From Streptomyces massasporeus (GTDB lineage: Bacteria; Actinomycetota; Actinomycetes; Streptomycetales; Streptomycetaceae): DNA of 64,000 nt. Positions 17,146-26,023 of this stretch are shown here, in pieces (the stretch's first letter is position 1; every line of letters begins with the position of its first letter). The stretch is from NCBI RefSeq assembly GCF_014648995.1, contig NZ_BMSE01000022.1, positions 62,001 to 126,000 on the forward strand, written 5' to 3'. A program made the position numbers and the translations under genes. The notes under the pieces are model-generated. The model had not been told where the DNA came from. It worked only from the letters and a program-made list of their open reading frames with translations, and did not search any database.

Positions 17146-18210
17146 ATGAGCAAATCCATGGCGCTTCCGGTGGACCCGCCGAGGCAAGAAGAACGACAGG
17201 AGAAGAACAGGGGAAGTGACTTCTCTGAATTGTCTCGTCGTATAACCGAGGCCGGGCTTCTCCGGCGTCGCCCTTTGTATTACACGGTCCGATTCGGGCT
17301 GGTCGCCCTCACCCTCGCGGGGTGCGTCGGCGCGTTTCTCGCACTGGGGGACAGCTGGGGTCAGCTGTTTGTCGCCGTCGCTCTGGCCGTGGTCTTCGGC
17401 CAGCTCGGACTGGCTGCCCACGACCTCGCCCACCAGCAGGTCTTTTCCCGGCGGAGGCCCAGTGAGGCAGGCGGTCTGCTGGTCGCCGACCTGTTGCTGG
17501 GCATGAGCTACGGGTGGTGGATGAACAAGCACACCCGGCATCACGCGAATCCCAATCACGAGGGAAAGGACCCGGATGTCTCGCCGGACATTCTCGTCTG
17601 GTCGCGTCGGCAGGCGCGCCGGGCCCGGGGTCTGCCGCGTTTCGTCGGAAAGCACCAGGCCGCGCTCTTCTTCCCGCTGCTGACCCTGGAAGGTCTGAAT
17701 CTGAGCTTCAGCAGCTTCCGCGCTCTGAAAAGTCCGTCGGTGAAAAGGCCCGCACTCGAGTGCACGCTGCTCGTGGCTCACTTCGTGGTGTACTTCGGCG
17801 GCCTCTTCGCCGTCCTCTCCCCCGCCAAGGCGCTCGTCTTCCTCGCAGTCCACCAGGGCCTGTTCGGCATCTACCTCGGTTCGGTGTTCGCGCCCAACCA
17901 CAAGGGGATGCCGATGATCGAGGAGGGGACCCGGCTGGACTTTCTGCGCCGCCAGGTCCTCACCTCGCGCAATGTCCGCGGCGGTGCTCTGGTCGACGCC
18001 TTCATGGGCGGGCTCAACTACCAGATCGAACACCACCTCTTCCCCAGCATGCCGACACCTGCACTCGCCAGGGCGCAGGTCATCACCGAGCGGTACTGCG
18101 CGGAGCTGGGCATCCCGTACCACCGGACGGGGCTGATCGCCTCTCACCGGGAGGCTCTGCGCCACCTGCGGAGTGTCGGCGAGCCGCTGCGCGCCCCGGC
18201 CCAGAGCTGA
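17146..18210 (+). CDS. membrane fatty acid desaturase
   Basis: A 354-residue integral membrane di-iron desaturase. All three His boxes are present: HDLAH (92-96), HTRHH (129-133) and QIEHH (293-297), with hydrophobic segments between them. This layout matches acyl-lipid/acyl-CoA desaturases such as DesA-type enzymes, which introduce double bonds into membrane fatty acids with ferredoxin or an NADPH reductase as electron donor. No reductase gene is adjacent. The ATG at 17146 has only a weak ribosome site. A strong hairpin at 18251-18284 ends the unit. Confidence 0.9.
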   Translation: MSKSMALPVDPPRQEERQEKNRGSDFSELSRRITEAGLLRRRPLYYTVRFGLVALTLAGCVGAFLALGDSWGQLFVAVALAVVFGQLGLAAHDLAHQQVFSRRRPSEAGGLLVADLLLGMSYGWWMNKHTRHHANPNHEGKDPDVSPDILVWSRRQARRARGLPRFVGKHQAALFFPLLTLEGLNLSFSSFRALKSPSVKRPALECTLLVAHFVVYFGGLFAVLSPAKALVFLAVHQGLFGIYLGSVFAPNHKGMPMIEEGTRLDFLRRQVLTSRNVRGGALVDAFMGGLNYQIEHHLFPSMPTPALARAQVITERYCAELGIPYHRTGLIASHREALRHLRSVGEPLRAPAQS

Positions 18211-18250
18211 CCCGGAGCACGGCCCGGCAGGGACTGGACGGCCTCTGTGG

Positions 18251-18284
18251 GGCACCGCGCCGTCCCAGGGGGTGGCGCGGTGCC
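18251..18284. terminator. bidirectional terminator
   Basis: A perfect 11-bp stem (GGCACCGCGCC with GGCGCGGTGCC) and 12-base loop lie between the convergent desaturase and aldehyde dehydrogenase genes. Confidence 0.85.
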
Positions 18285-18336
18285 GTTACTCGCCGCGCCG
18301 GCGGTGAGCCGAGGCCGTGTCGGATCCTGCTGGGCG

Positions 18337-19659
18337 TCAGTGGAGCGGCTTGTCCAGGACCGCCTTGCGGTGGCTGAAGGTCTCGATGGAGTAGCGGCCG
18401 TGATAGTTGCCCATGCCGCTCTCCCCCACCCCGCCGAACGGCAGGTCGGAGACGGTGAGATGGGCGAGCGGAAGGCCGTGGCCGAGGCCGCCCGATGAGG
18501 TCTCGGCGGCGAACCGGCGCCGCGTCCCGTCGGACTCGCTGAAGACGTACAGGGCGAGCGGCTTGTCCCTGTCGTTGATGAAGTCGATCGCCTCGTCGAG
18601 ACCGGGGACCGTCACGATCGGCAGGATGGGGCCGAAGATCTCCTCCCGCATGACGGGCGCGTCGGGGTCGACGTCTGCCAGGACGGTGGGCGCGATGTAC
18701 TTCGCCGTTCGGTCACTCGTGCCGCCCACGACGGTGCGGCCTGAGTCGAGCAGGCCGGTGAGCCGGTCGAAGTGCCGTTCGTTGATGATCCGCCCGTACT
18801 CGCCGGAGGCCGCCGGGTCGCTTCCGTACAGCGCCTTCACGGCGTCCGCGAGCAGCGGCTCCAGGGCCGCCGCGGTCTCCGGGTCGGTCAGGACGTAGTC
18901 GGGGGCGACGCAGGTCTGTCCGGCGTTGAGGAACTTGCCGTGGGCAAGCCGCTCCGCGACGACGGCCAGGTCGGTGTCGCGGTCGACGAACGCCGGTGAC
19001 TTGCCGCCGAGTTCGAGGGTGACCGGGGTGAGATGCTCGGCGGCGGCGCGCAGCACGATGCGGCCGACCGTGCCGTTGCCGGTGTAGAAGATGTGGTCGA
19101 AACGCTCCGCCAGCAGGGCCGTGGTCTCGGGAACGCCGCCCTCCACCACGGCGACCGCGTCGGTGTCGAGGTAGGCCGGCAGCAGCCGGGCCAGGGTGGC
19201 GGAGGTGGCCGGGGACAGCTCGCTCGGCTTGGCGACCACCGCGTTGCCCGCGGCCAGGGCGCCGACGACCGGGGCGAGCAGAAGCTGAGCCGGGTAGTTC
19301 CAGGGCGCGATGACGAGGACGACACCCAGCGGGTCGTACTGCGTCCAGACCGTCACGTCCGCGCCGAGGTGGTCCGGGGTCGGGGCGGGCTCGGGGCGCA
19401 GCCAGTCCGCGAGGTGATCGAGCGTGTGGTCGATCTCACGGACAGTGAAGTCGATCTCGGTGCGGTAGGCCTCGGTGGCGCTCTTGCCCAGGTCGGCGTG
19501 GAGGGCGGCGGCCAGGTCCGCGCCGTTCTCCGTGAGCATGTCGCGCAGCCGGCGCAGCTGGGCCGTGCGCCACTCGACGGGCTTGGTACGGCCGGTGCGG
19601 AAGGTGGCGCGCAGGCGGGCGACGACGTCGGCGGGCTGCTCAGGGGCGGAGTGGTTCAC
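18337..19659 (-). CDS. aldehyde dehydrogenase family protein
   Basis: A 440-residue NAD(P)-dependent aldehyde dehydrogenase of the short, class-3-like type. The catalytic Glu216 (LELGGKSP) and Cys250 (NAGQTCVAPD) are present, with the cofactor-binding PWNYPAQLLLAP segment at 119-130. The GTG start at 19659 follows GAGG. It oxidises aldehydes to acids; the substrate is unclear. The promoter side contains an AT-rich GGTTGGTATATACATCC stretch (about 19684-19700), unusual in this GC background, that may hold the -10 region. Confidence 0.9.
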   Translation of the reverse strand: MNHSAPEQPADVVARLRATFRTGRTKPVEWRTAQLRRLRDMLTENGADLAAALHADLGKSATEAYRTEIDFTVREIDHTLDHLADWLRPEPAPTPDHLGADVTVWTQYDPLGVVLVIAPWNYPAQLLLAPVVGALAAGNAVVAKPSELSPATSATLARLLPAYLDTDAVAVVEGGVPETTALLAERFDHIFYTGNGTVGRIVLRAAAEHLTPVTLELGGKSPAFVDRDTDLAVVAERLAHGKFLNAGQTCVAPDYVLTDPETAAALEPLLADAVKALYGSDPAASGEYGRIINERHFDRLTGLLDSGRTVVGGTSDRTAKYIAPTVLADVDPDAPVMREEIFGPILPIVTVPGLDEAIDFINDRDKPLALYVFSESDGTRRRFAAETSSGGLGHGLPLAHLTVSDLPFGGVGESGMGNYHGRYSIETFSHRKAVLDKPLH

Positions 19660-19768
19660 GGGTTCCTCGCAGAGTCACAGTCGGATGTATATACCAACCT
19701 TCTGACCGCACCTCTGGATTCCACCCTTCATGAACCGCGTCCGTGCCGTGTGTCACAGCGGGTCGAGT

Positions 19769-19796
19769 CCCCGCCGCAGGACGGGGGGCGGCGGGG
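19769..19796. terminator. hairpin after the VCBS/ricin gene
   Basis: CCCCGCCGC pairs perfectly with GCGGCGGGG around a 10-base loop, 60 bases downstream of the minus-strand VCBS/ricin gene and upstream of the aldehyde dehydrogenase start. It probably isolates the two transcription units. Confidence 0.7.
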
Positions 19797-19857
19797 ATCG
19801 ACCGGACGACTTTTGGGTGGCACCGTTCGGTCGGGGGGCCGAGGGGCCCTTCGGGGG

Positions 19858-21693
19858 TTATCGGGTCCTGAAGCGGCGGAAGAGGTTTCGGGCCACGTAC
19901 ACGCCCGGGCCGCCGAAGCCGACGATGTCGACGCGTCCGTCGCCGGTGATGTCGGCGAGGAAGCGGGGGTGACGGTCTACCCGCCAGGCGCCGGCGTCGT
20001 CGTTGTACCCGAAGCCCCGGCACACGAGCTGGGCCTGCTCGAATCGGCCACCGCCACGGTTGTGCGCCACCCAGACCCCTTCGTCGCCGAAGCCGACGAT
20101 GTCCGGGGTGCCGTCGCCGGTGACGTCGGCGAGGAACCGGAGATGCCTGTCACTCGTCCATCCCTGGGCGAGCCCGAAGTCGTTGAGGACGAGCTCCGCG
20201 GCGTCGAACATGCCGTCACCGCGCCCGCGTGCGACGACGACGCCCTGCGGACCGAAACCGACGATGTCCACGGCTCCGCCATGGGTGGTGCCGACCAGGA
20301 ACCGGGGGTGCTCCCCGGCCGTGCTCCACCCCTGGTCGACGCCGAAGTCGTCGAGGATGTACAGCGGGTCGGCGAAGGTGCCGTCTTCGTCCTGGAGTGA
20401 GATCCAGACGCCGTCGTCGTGGAAGCCGACGATGTCGAGCCGGCCGTCACCGGTGGTGTCGCCGAGGAAGCGAGGGTGCTTGTCAGCGAGCCACCCACCC
20501 GCCTTTTCTTCGTGGCCGAACGCCCGGAGGACCGGTTCGTCGGCGAGTGGCGCGAACTTTCCCTCCTCGTCCTGGAGTGAGATCCAGACGCCGTCGTCGT
20601 GGAAGCCGACGATGTCGAGCCTGCCGTCACCGGTGGCGTCGGCGAGGAAGCGAGGGTGCTTGTCGGCGAGCCACCCGCCGGCCTGTCTGCCGTGCCCGAA
20701 TGCCTTGAGAGCCGGCTCGCCGCTCGTGAGTGCGAACGTTCCGGCCTCGTCCTGCAGGAAGACGCGGACACCGTCGGCGGCCAGCACGACGGCGTCAGGC
20801 TTGCCGTCGCCCGTCGTGTCCGCGAGAGTCCACAGGTCTTCGGTGCTCGGGGAGGGTGCGGGCGGGTGCAGGACGCGCTCACCGTCCTGGAAGGTGCCGT
20901 CGCCTCTGCTGGAGGCCGTCACTGCCCCCTTCGCGGGTTTGAGCCCCACGATGTCCGCCTGGCCGGCTCCCGTCGTGTCGGCGAGGAGCCGGTCACCGAC
21001 CCACGCCCATGGGGCCGCTTGCCCGCTGTGGGAGCGGCCGTCTGCTCTGGTGCTCTTCCAGCCGCCGGCTGCCTGGTCGCTCCCGAAGCGTTCGAGGACC
21101 AGCAGCATGTCGCTGAAGGAGGGCGTCGCCTCGGGTGCGGGCCGCAGCGCGGTCGAGCGGGCCAGCCGCCAGGACCGGCGGCCGTTCCAGTGGCTCAGTG
21201 GTGCCCAGCGCAGCGCGGGGTCGCTGGTGCGCCGGGGCTCGGCCGGGACGAACCGCCAGCGCTGGCTCTCCGCACTGTCGTCGTACTCCCGCAGGACGAC
21301 CCGAATGTCCTCCTTTCCGGGGTCGGCGAGGTCGAGAACGGCCCGGCCGGTCGCGTCCTCGATGAAGTAGAGGCCCGCTTCGCCCTCGACGGGGACGACG
21401 TGCCACTGCTGCGCCTTCTTGCCGGCGGCGGCGTCCCACTGACGGACGCCGCGGTCCGCGGCGGCGGGGTTGTCGAGCACCTTGCCGCTGACCGCGTTGC
21501 GGATCACATAGGTCTGGTCGCCCTGCGCGGCCTGGACGCGGGTGAGCTGCCACTGCTCCGGGCCGGGCCCGCCGTCGGGGAAGTCGCGGACGACGAGCGC
21601 CCCGTCCGTGCCCGGCGCGGCCTTGGCGCCGAGCGTCTTCCCCGTGGCGGCGTTGACGATCTGAAGCTTCAGTTCTTCCGTGGGCACGGGCAT
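19858..21693 (-). CDS. ricin-type lectin and VCBS/FG-GAP repeat protein
   Basis: A 611-residue protein. The first about 160 residues form a ricin-like beta-trefoil with repeated Q-x-W ends (EQWQL, QQWHV, QRWRF). Then come seven VCBS/FG-GAP propeller repeats of the type ADTTGDGRLDIVGF, with Asp-rich calcium-binding loops. ATG 21693 is chosen for its GGAAGAGG site; there is no signal peptide, unlike most FG-GAP proteins. Two adjacent repeats are nearly identical at the DNA level (about 20395-20460 and 20575-20640), which suggests recent duplication. It heads a minus-strand pair with the next gene and belongs to the lectin/pore-former block. A role in binding glycans or a partner is inferred. 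Confidence 0.85.
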   Translation of the reverse strand: MPVPTEELKLQIVNAATGKTLGAKAAPGTDGALVVRDFPDGGPGPEQWQLTRVQAAQGDQTYVIRNAVSGKVLDNPAAADRGVRQWDAAAGKKAQQWHVVPVEGEAGLYFIEDATGRAVLDLADPGKEDIRVVLREYDDSAESQRWRFVPAEPRRTSDPALRWAPLSHWNGRRSWRLARSTALRPAPEATPSFSDMLLVLERFGSDQAAGGWKSTRADGRSHSGQAAPWAWVGDRLLADTTGAGQADIVGLKPAKGAVTASSRGDGTFQDGERVLHPPAPSPSTEDLWTLADTTGDGKPDAVVLAADGVRVFLQDEAGTFALTSGEPALKAFGHGRQAGGWLADKHPRFLADATGDGRLDIVGFHDDGVWISLQDEEGKFAPLADEPVLRAFGHEEKAGGWLADKHPRFLGDTTGDGRLDIVGFHDDGVWISLQDEDGTFADPLYILDDFGVDQGWSTAGEHPRFLVGTTHGGAVDIVGFGPQGVVVARGRGDGMFDAAELVLNDFGLAQGWTSDRHLRFLADVTGDGTPDIVGFGDEGVWVAHNRGGGRFEQAQLVCRGFGYNDDAGAWRVDRHPRFLADITGDGRVDIVGFGGPGVYVARNLFRRFRTR

Positions 21694-21760
21694 CGTGGTG
21701 CCTCTTCCAAACGGTGCGGGCATCGGATCGGGACGGATGGGGCACGGCGGTGGCCGCGCA

Positions 21761-22480
21761 TCACGTGAAGACGTGGTGGTAGGGCACGTTCCACTCGTTG
21801 GGCAGTCGCGGGTAGAACGTGTTGATGACCGTCCCGGTGAAGTCCCCGCCCCAGTTGTAGGTCAGGCGCACCTCGCTGTCGGCCGTCACCGTGTGGTCCT
21901 TGAACCCGAGGATGGCGTCGGGGTGGGTGATCGGCACGAAGGTGATCCCGCCCCACGGAGTCACCGTGACGACCCAGAGCTGGGTGTCCTCGGGCGCACC
22001 GTTCTTCCCGCGCCACTTGTCGCCGACCTTGTCGGGCAGGCCGACCTGGACGGTGTCGGCTGTGCTCTTGGGGGCCTCTTGGTGGACGGTGACGCGCCTG
22101 CGCTGCGGTTTGGGCGCGCCGTCGTCGCCGCGCCCCGCGTCCCCGTCACTCGCCCCGGCGGGCGTGGGCGGCACCTGGCCGGCGGCGCTCTCGATGAAGT
22201 ACAGCGGTCGCTGCCCGAAGAAGCCGGCGGGGGTGATGTGCCAGAGGTGACCCTGCGCGTCCTTGGTGGCCGGGTCGAGGGCGGTGGCCAGCTTGACCCC
22301 CTTGTCGTGACTGTCCTCCTTCAGCTCGGCAGGGCGCAGGTAGCCGCCGTTGAAGGCGTGGACGAGCATGACCGGCCGGTTCTCGACCAGCGCGGCCACG
22401 ATGGCGTTGTCGTAGCTGTTCACCGCCACCGGGCCGCCGACCACCAAATTCGCCATCGTCGTGCGTTCTTGGGTGTACAT
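21761..22480 (-). CDS. beta-rich protein of the lectin block, unknown
   Basis: A 239-residue protein with no membrane segment or signal peptide. The first half (NRPVMLVHAFNGGYLRPAEL ... GHLWHITPAG ... YFIES) has the look of a beta-trefoil lectin. The second half, after a charged Arg/Lys/Pro linker, ends in YNWGGDFTGTVINTF. ATG 22480 has GTGAGG upstream; ATG 22456 is an alternative. It lies 67 bases upstream of the VCBS/ricin gene on the same strand and divergent from the putative pore former, sharing a 320-base regulatory region. Family unknown to me. Confidence 0.7.
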   Translation of the reverse strand: MYTQERTTMANLVVGGPVAVNSYDNAIVAALVENRPVMLVHAFNGGYLRPAELKEDSHDKGVKLATALDPATKDAQGHLWHITPAGFFGQRPLYFIESAAGQVPPTPAGASDGDAGRGDDGAPKPQRRRVTVHQEAPKSTADTVQVGLPDKVGDKWRGKNGAPEDTQLWVVTVTPWGGITFVPITHPDAILGFKDHTVTADSEVRLTYNWGGDFTGTVINTFYPRLPNEWNVPYHHVFT

Positions 22481-22546
22481 CGCGGAACCTCACCTGTTCT
22501 CGATGCGGAGGACGAATACGCCGGGCGCTCAGTGCAGTGACCTGTA

Positions 22547-22561
22547 TGCGGAATTACCGCA
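22547..22561. promoter_or_regulatory. 15-bp inverted repeat in divergent region
   Basis: TGCGGAATTACCGCA is a perfect 5-5-5 inverted repeat in the 320-base gap between the divergent lectin-like gene and the putative pore former. The gap is noticeably AT-richer than its surroundings (for example TTACCTTTTATTACTGCC near 22620) and holds no other gene. Confidence 0.5.
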
Positions 22562-22801
22562 AGCACTATCCCTTTCGGCCGCGGAGATCGGAAGGCCGAG
22601 CAATCGGCGGGCGCCTCAACTTACCTTTTATTACTGCCAGTTGAGAGCCTCCGGCGAACCTCTTTCACTCGAATGAGCGTGATACGCAATGACGTCTTCC
22701 CGCTCAATCGGGTACCTGCTAGCTTCGATTTCCGTAATGCGCGCAGATCACTGTTTCCATTTCACCAAGTGCGGTTCTGCCGGATCGGCCAAGGATGTGA
22801 A

Positions 22802-23902
22802 ATGCCTGCCAACGCGTACAACCTGGAACGGGTCAAACGCCAGCCGCTGACGAAGAAGAACCTGCGGGAACTGGACATCGACAGCACCTGGCAGTCGATC
22901 CTCAACCACCCCAACCTGGTCTACACCGACAACAACGGCGTGCAGCACAAGCCCATCGGGTTCTCCATCAACAAGGTGAGTTTCGGCGCTTTCCCCGGAT
23001 CCGCGTTCGACCTGGGCTGGCTCGCCTACATGACCCTCGGGGAACCGCTGATCGAGGAGCGGAGCAACATCGCCCAGCCCCCGCCCGACACGTTCTCCTC
23101 ACGCGCCTACGTCAACCGCAGCCAGACGTCTCCGATGACCTTCACCGACTCGGTCGATTTCACCGTGTCGAACGGGGTCACGTGGTCGCTCCACGGGGAC
23201 GCCAAGCTCACCTTCGGCGGCAGCGTCGGCGCGCAGCTCCAACTGCAGCTGCAGAACCAGCTCAAGCTGGATCTCCAGGCGCAGCTCCAGACGCAGCTCC
23301 GCAACGACATGGCGAACAAGAACGCGAACACGGTGACCAACAAGAACAGCAAGGACAACGTCGGCGTCGACAACGCCAACTCCACCGAAACGGCCGCGAC
23401 GAACTCCGTGGGAAACTCCGCGGCGAACTCGGTGACGAATTCGGTGGCGTTCACGACCCAGGGCAGCGCCACCGGCAACGCGTCGCTCAACGCGCAGTTG
23501 GCGCTGGGCATCGCTGCCTCCGTCGGCGGCTCACTGACCACCAGCTGGTCATCGAAATCGCAGATCTCCGGCCAGGTCCCGCCGAGCTCCCGCGTGGAGA
23601 CCATCGCCACACAGCGGCGTACCCACAAGCACTTCACGTACGAAATTCCGGTGACTTTCTCCGGGTTCGTCGCGGTGAAGTACGCGGTACCGGTGGCGGT
23701 CCTGTCTCCCCCGCAGCCCGGGAACCTGCCGGGCCTCGACCAGGTGGTGGCCCGCGATATCGGGGACATCGACCTGGCGGGCGGCGCCGGCTTCCGCATG
23801 AAGGGACTGGCCGAGGTCGTCTCCGCCCTGGAGGTCCACCACACGATGTTCGACAACGAGAGCCTGACCTACAGCCAACGCGCGCTGTACAAGGGGCCTT
23901 GA
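22802..23902 (+). CDS. putative aerolysin/ETX-MTX2-like beta-pore-forming protein
   Basis: A 366-residue soluble protein from ATG 22802 (AAGGA upstream). The centre has long alternating Ser/Thr/Val/Asn strands (FTDSVDFTVSNGVTWSLHGD), a Gln/Leu-rich stretch LQLQLQNQLKLDLQAQLQ and an Asn/Thr/Ser-rich stretch with repeated TNSVGNSAANSVTNSVA. It then reads SLTTSWSSKSQISGQVPPSS and a RVETIATQRR-to-HFTYEIPVTF pair of strands. That order, an amphipathic insertion hairpin inside a long beta domain followed by VPP-type turns, is what I know from aerolysin, epsilon toxin and MTX2 proteins. No signal peptide is seen. The neighbours carry lectin domains, which could supply target binding. Fold assignment is from pattern only. 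Confidence 0.6.
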   Translation: MPANAYNLERVKRQPLTKKNLRELDIDSTWQSILNHPNLVYTDNNGVQHKPIGFSINKVSFGAFPGSAFDLGWLAYMTLGEPLIEERSNIAQPPPDTFSSRAYVNRSQTSPMTFTDSVDFTVSNGVTWSLHGDAKLTFGGSVGAQLQLQLQNQLKLDLQAQLQTQLRNDMANKNANTVTNKNSKDNVGVDNANSTETAATNSVGNSAANSVTNSVAFTTQGSATGNASLNAQLALGIAASVGGSLTTSWSSKSQISGQVPPSSRVETIATQRRTHKHFTYEIPVTFSGFVAVKYAVPVAVLSPPQPGNLPGLDQVVARDIGDIDLAGGAGFRMKGLAEVVSALEVHHTMFDNESLTYSQRALYKGP

Positions 23903-23943
23903 CCGGGGCCGCACCGCCGCCACGACGACCAGGGGTGATGACC

Positions 23944-24447
23944 ATGGTGTTCGACAACATCTTCGACTTCGCGAAGAACAGCGCGGGGCTCTTCTCCGTG
24001 ACCACCGACGCCACCAAGCAACAGCCGGGCGCGGACATCGACTTCGAAGACGCCGAGGAGGACACGTACGACGACAAGAGCACGAGCCTGTTCAGCCGTG
24101 AGATCCACGGGGCTTCCTCCCGAGCGAAAGTGGTGCAGGAGCAGTCGCCCGAAGCGCGGGCCGTACTGGTCTTCCTCGGCTCCTTCATCCAGACCACCCG
24201 GGCATCAGCCGGTGAACAGGCCCGGCACCCCCATGCCGGCTCGGTGTCCGACGCGGCCTCCGCCGGCATGAACCAGGCGAGTACGACGGTGACGGACCAC
24301 AGCGGCCTGCAAAAGGACGAGGACCTGGAGAGCAGGCCGAAAAGGAGCGACTACACCAAGCCCCCCAAGACCCCGGAAGCCTCCAAGGCACCAGAAGCAC
24401 CCAAGGCACCCAAGGCAACTGCCGAGACCCCGTCCAAGTCCCAGTGA
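23944..24447 (+). CDS. companion of the pore former, unknown
   Basis: A 167-residue soluble protein beginning MVFDNIFDFAKNSAGLFSV. The N-terminal half is acidic (DIDFEDAEEDTYDDK), and the C-terminus is a Lys/Pro/Ala repeat tail (KTPEASKAPEAPKAPKA). ATG 23944 has AGGGG 8 bases upstream; ATG 23938 is too close to it. It follows the putative pore former by 41 bases on the same strand and shares its terminator, so they form an operon. It might be a chaperone, an anchor or an immunity-like partner; nothing in the sequence settles this. Confidence 0.7.
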   Translation: MVFDNIFDFAKNSAGLFSVTTDATKQQPGADIDFEDAEEDTYDDKSTSLFSREIHGASSRAKVVQEQSPEARAVLVFLGSFIQTTRASAGEQARHPHAGSVSDAASAGMNQASTTVTDHSGLQKDEDLESRPKRSDYTKPPKTPEASKAPEAPKAPKATAETPSKSQ

Positions 24448-24459
24448 CGGACGGGTGAT

Positions 24460-24491
24460 GAGGGGCAGGGGTGAGACCGTCCCTGCCCCTC
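24460..24491. terminator. bidirectional terminator
   Basis: An 11-bp perfect stem (GAGGGGCAGGG with CCCTGCCCCTC) and 10-base loop between the convergent companion gene and the NHL/ricin gene. Confidence 0.85.
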
Positions 24492-24496
24492 GCGTG

Positions 24497-26023
24497 TCAC
24501 ACGGGCAGCAGTTGCCACTGCCGTTCCCGGTGATCGCCCTCCGACCCGTCCTGTTTGATCACCGCACGGGCATTGGTGTCGACCCGCAACAGCAGACCGC
24601 TGTTGTGGTTCGCGATCTCGTACACCCGCGGGATGTCGGTCACCGGCCCCACCGGGATCAGCCGCCACTGCTGGTGGCGGGCTTCAGCCCCCTCGTAGGC
24701 GCGCTGCGCCACCACTGCACCGGACCACTCCTGCGCTCCGACCACCTCCAGGACCTTGCCGCTGCGCACGTTCTCGATCCTGTACAGGACGTCGCCGTCG
24801 TCCTGGCCCGCGGCGACCAACCGCCACCGCTGGTGATCCCTGGAACTGGCGAGCACCTGCTGGACCTCGGCCCCGTCCTTGACGGACTCACGCACGACCC
24901 CCATGCGCAGCCTGCTCCGCACGTTGGCCCAGGCGACCACCGTGCCCGACTCGGGCCGCCCGGCCATCTTCGCCGACGCGATCTTCCGGGCCCTGTCGTT
25001 GGCATGGTCGGCGAAGTAGAGGGCGTCGACACAGTCCACGGCGAGCGCGTAGGGGTTACGCAGTTGGGCCGAGGCGGCCGGGCCGCCGTCACCGCCGAAG
25101 TTCGCGGCACCCGTGCCCGCGACTGTACTGATCATCCCGTCGACCGTGACCTTCCGGACCCGGTGATTGCTGTGGTCGGAGAAGTAGACGACGCCGGTGC
25201 TGTCCACCGCCACTGCCACGGGGTAGTTCAGCTGGGCTGCGGTGGCGAGACCGCCGTCACCGCTGAAGTTCGCCGTGCCCTTGCCGGCGAACGTGCCGAT
25301 CTTCCCGTCAGGCGTGACCTTCCGGATCCGGTGGTTGTAGTAGTCGGCGATGTAGAGGTTGCCCGCGCCGTCCACAGCCACTCCGACCGGGTGCCTCAGC
25401 TGGGCTGAGACGGCAGGGCCGCCATCACCCAGGGCGCCCGGGGACCCGTTTCCCGCATACGTACTGATCTTCCCGTCGGGCGTGACCTTCCGGACCCGGT
25501 GGCCGCCGTGCTCGCAGATGTAGAGGTTGCCTGCGCTGTCCACCGCCACGCCGAGTGGGCTGTTCAACTGGGCGGCGGTGGCGAGACCTCCGTCACCGCC
25601 GGAGCTTGCCTGGCCGGTGCCGGCGAAGGTGCTGATCTTGCCGTCGGCCGTCACCTTCCGGATCCGGTGATTGCCTGCATCGGCGATGTAGAGGTTGCCC
25701 GCGCCGTCCACCGCCACCTCGCGCGGGTTTCTCAACTGGGCCGAGACGGCAGGGCCGCCATCACCCAGGGCGCCCGGGGACCCGTTCCCCGCACAGGTGC
25801 TGATCTTCCCGTCAGTGGTGACCTTCCGGACCCGGTGGCCGGCGTACTCGGAGATGTACACGGTGCCGACACTGTCCACCGCCACCCCCAGCGGACGGTT
25901 CAACTGGGCCGCCACAGCGGGCTCGGCGTCCCCTGTGGACCCCGCGACCCCGGTCCCCGCGAACGTGCTGATCACAGGGGCGGCTTGCTCGTCCCCCGTC
26001 GTCGCTGCTTGATCAGTGCTCAT
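24497..26023 (-). CDS. NHL-repeat propeller with C-terminal ricin-type lectin
   Basis: A 508-residue protein with six NHL repeats (residues about 15-350; units such as LGVAVDSAGNLYICEHGGHR followed by VRKVTPDGKIST). A ricin-like beta-trefoil follows, with Q-x-W ends QRWRL, QQWRL and RQWQL. ATG 26023 is preferred over ATG 26029 because GAAAGGG lies at a proper distance. No signal peptide. Several repeat units are almost identical in DNA, consistent with recent expansion. It completes the block: two lectin-propeller proteins flank the putative pore former and its companion. Confidence 0.9.
   Translation of the reverse strand: MSTDQAATTGDEQAAPVISTFAGTGVAGSTGDAEPAVAAQLNRPLGVAVDSVGTVYISEYAGHRVRKVTTDGKISTCAGNGSPGALGDGGPAVSAQLRNPREVAVDGAGNLYIADAGNHRIRKVTADGKISTFAGTGQASSGGDGGLATAAQLNSPLGVAVDSAGNLYICEHGGHRVRKVTPDGKISTYAGNGSPGALGDGGPAVSAQLRHPVGVAVDGAGNLYIADYYNHRIRKVTPDGKIGTFAGKGTANFSGDGGLATAAQLNYPVAVAVDSTGVVYFSDHSNHRVRKVTVDGMISTVAGTGAANFGGDGGPAASAQLRNPYALAVDCVDALYFADHANDRARKIASAKMAGRPESGTVVAWANVRSRLRMGVVRESVKDGAEVQQVLASSRDHQRWRLVAAGQDDGDVLYRIENVRSGKVLEVVGAQEWSGAVVAQRAYEGAEARHQQWRLIPVGPVTDIPRVYEIANHNSGLLLRVDTNARAVIKQDGSEGDHRERQWQLLPV

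Noticed and set aside
15489..17159. 556-codon open frame antisense to the double hydrolase
   Set aside because: No domain pattern; the plus strand carries two complete hydrolase motif sets.
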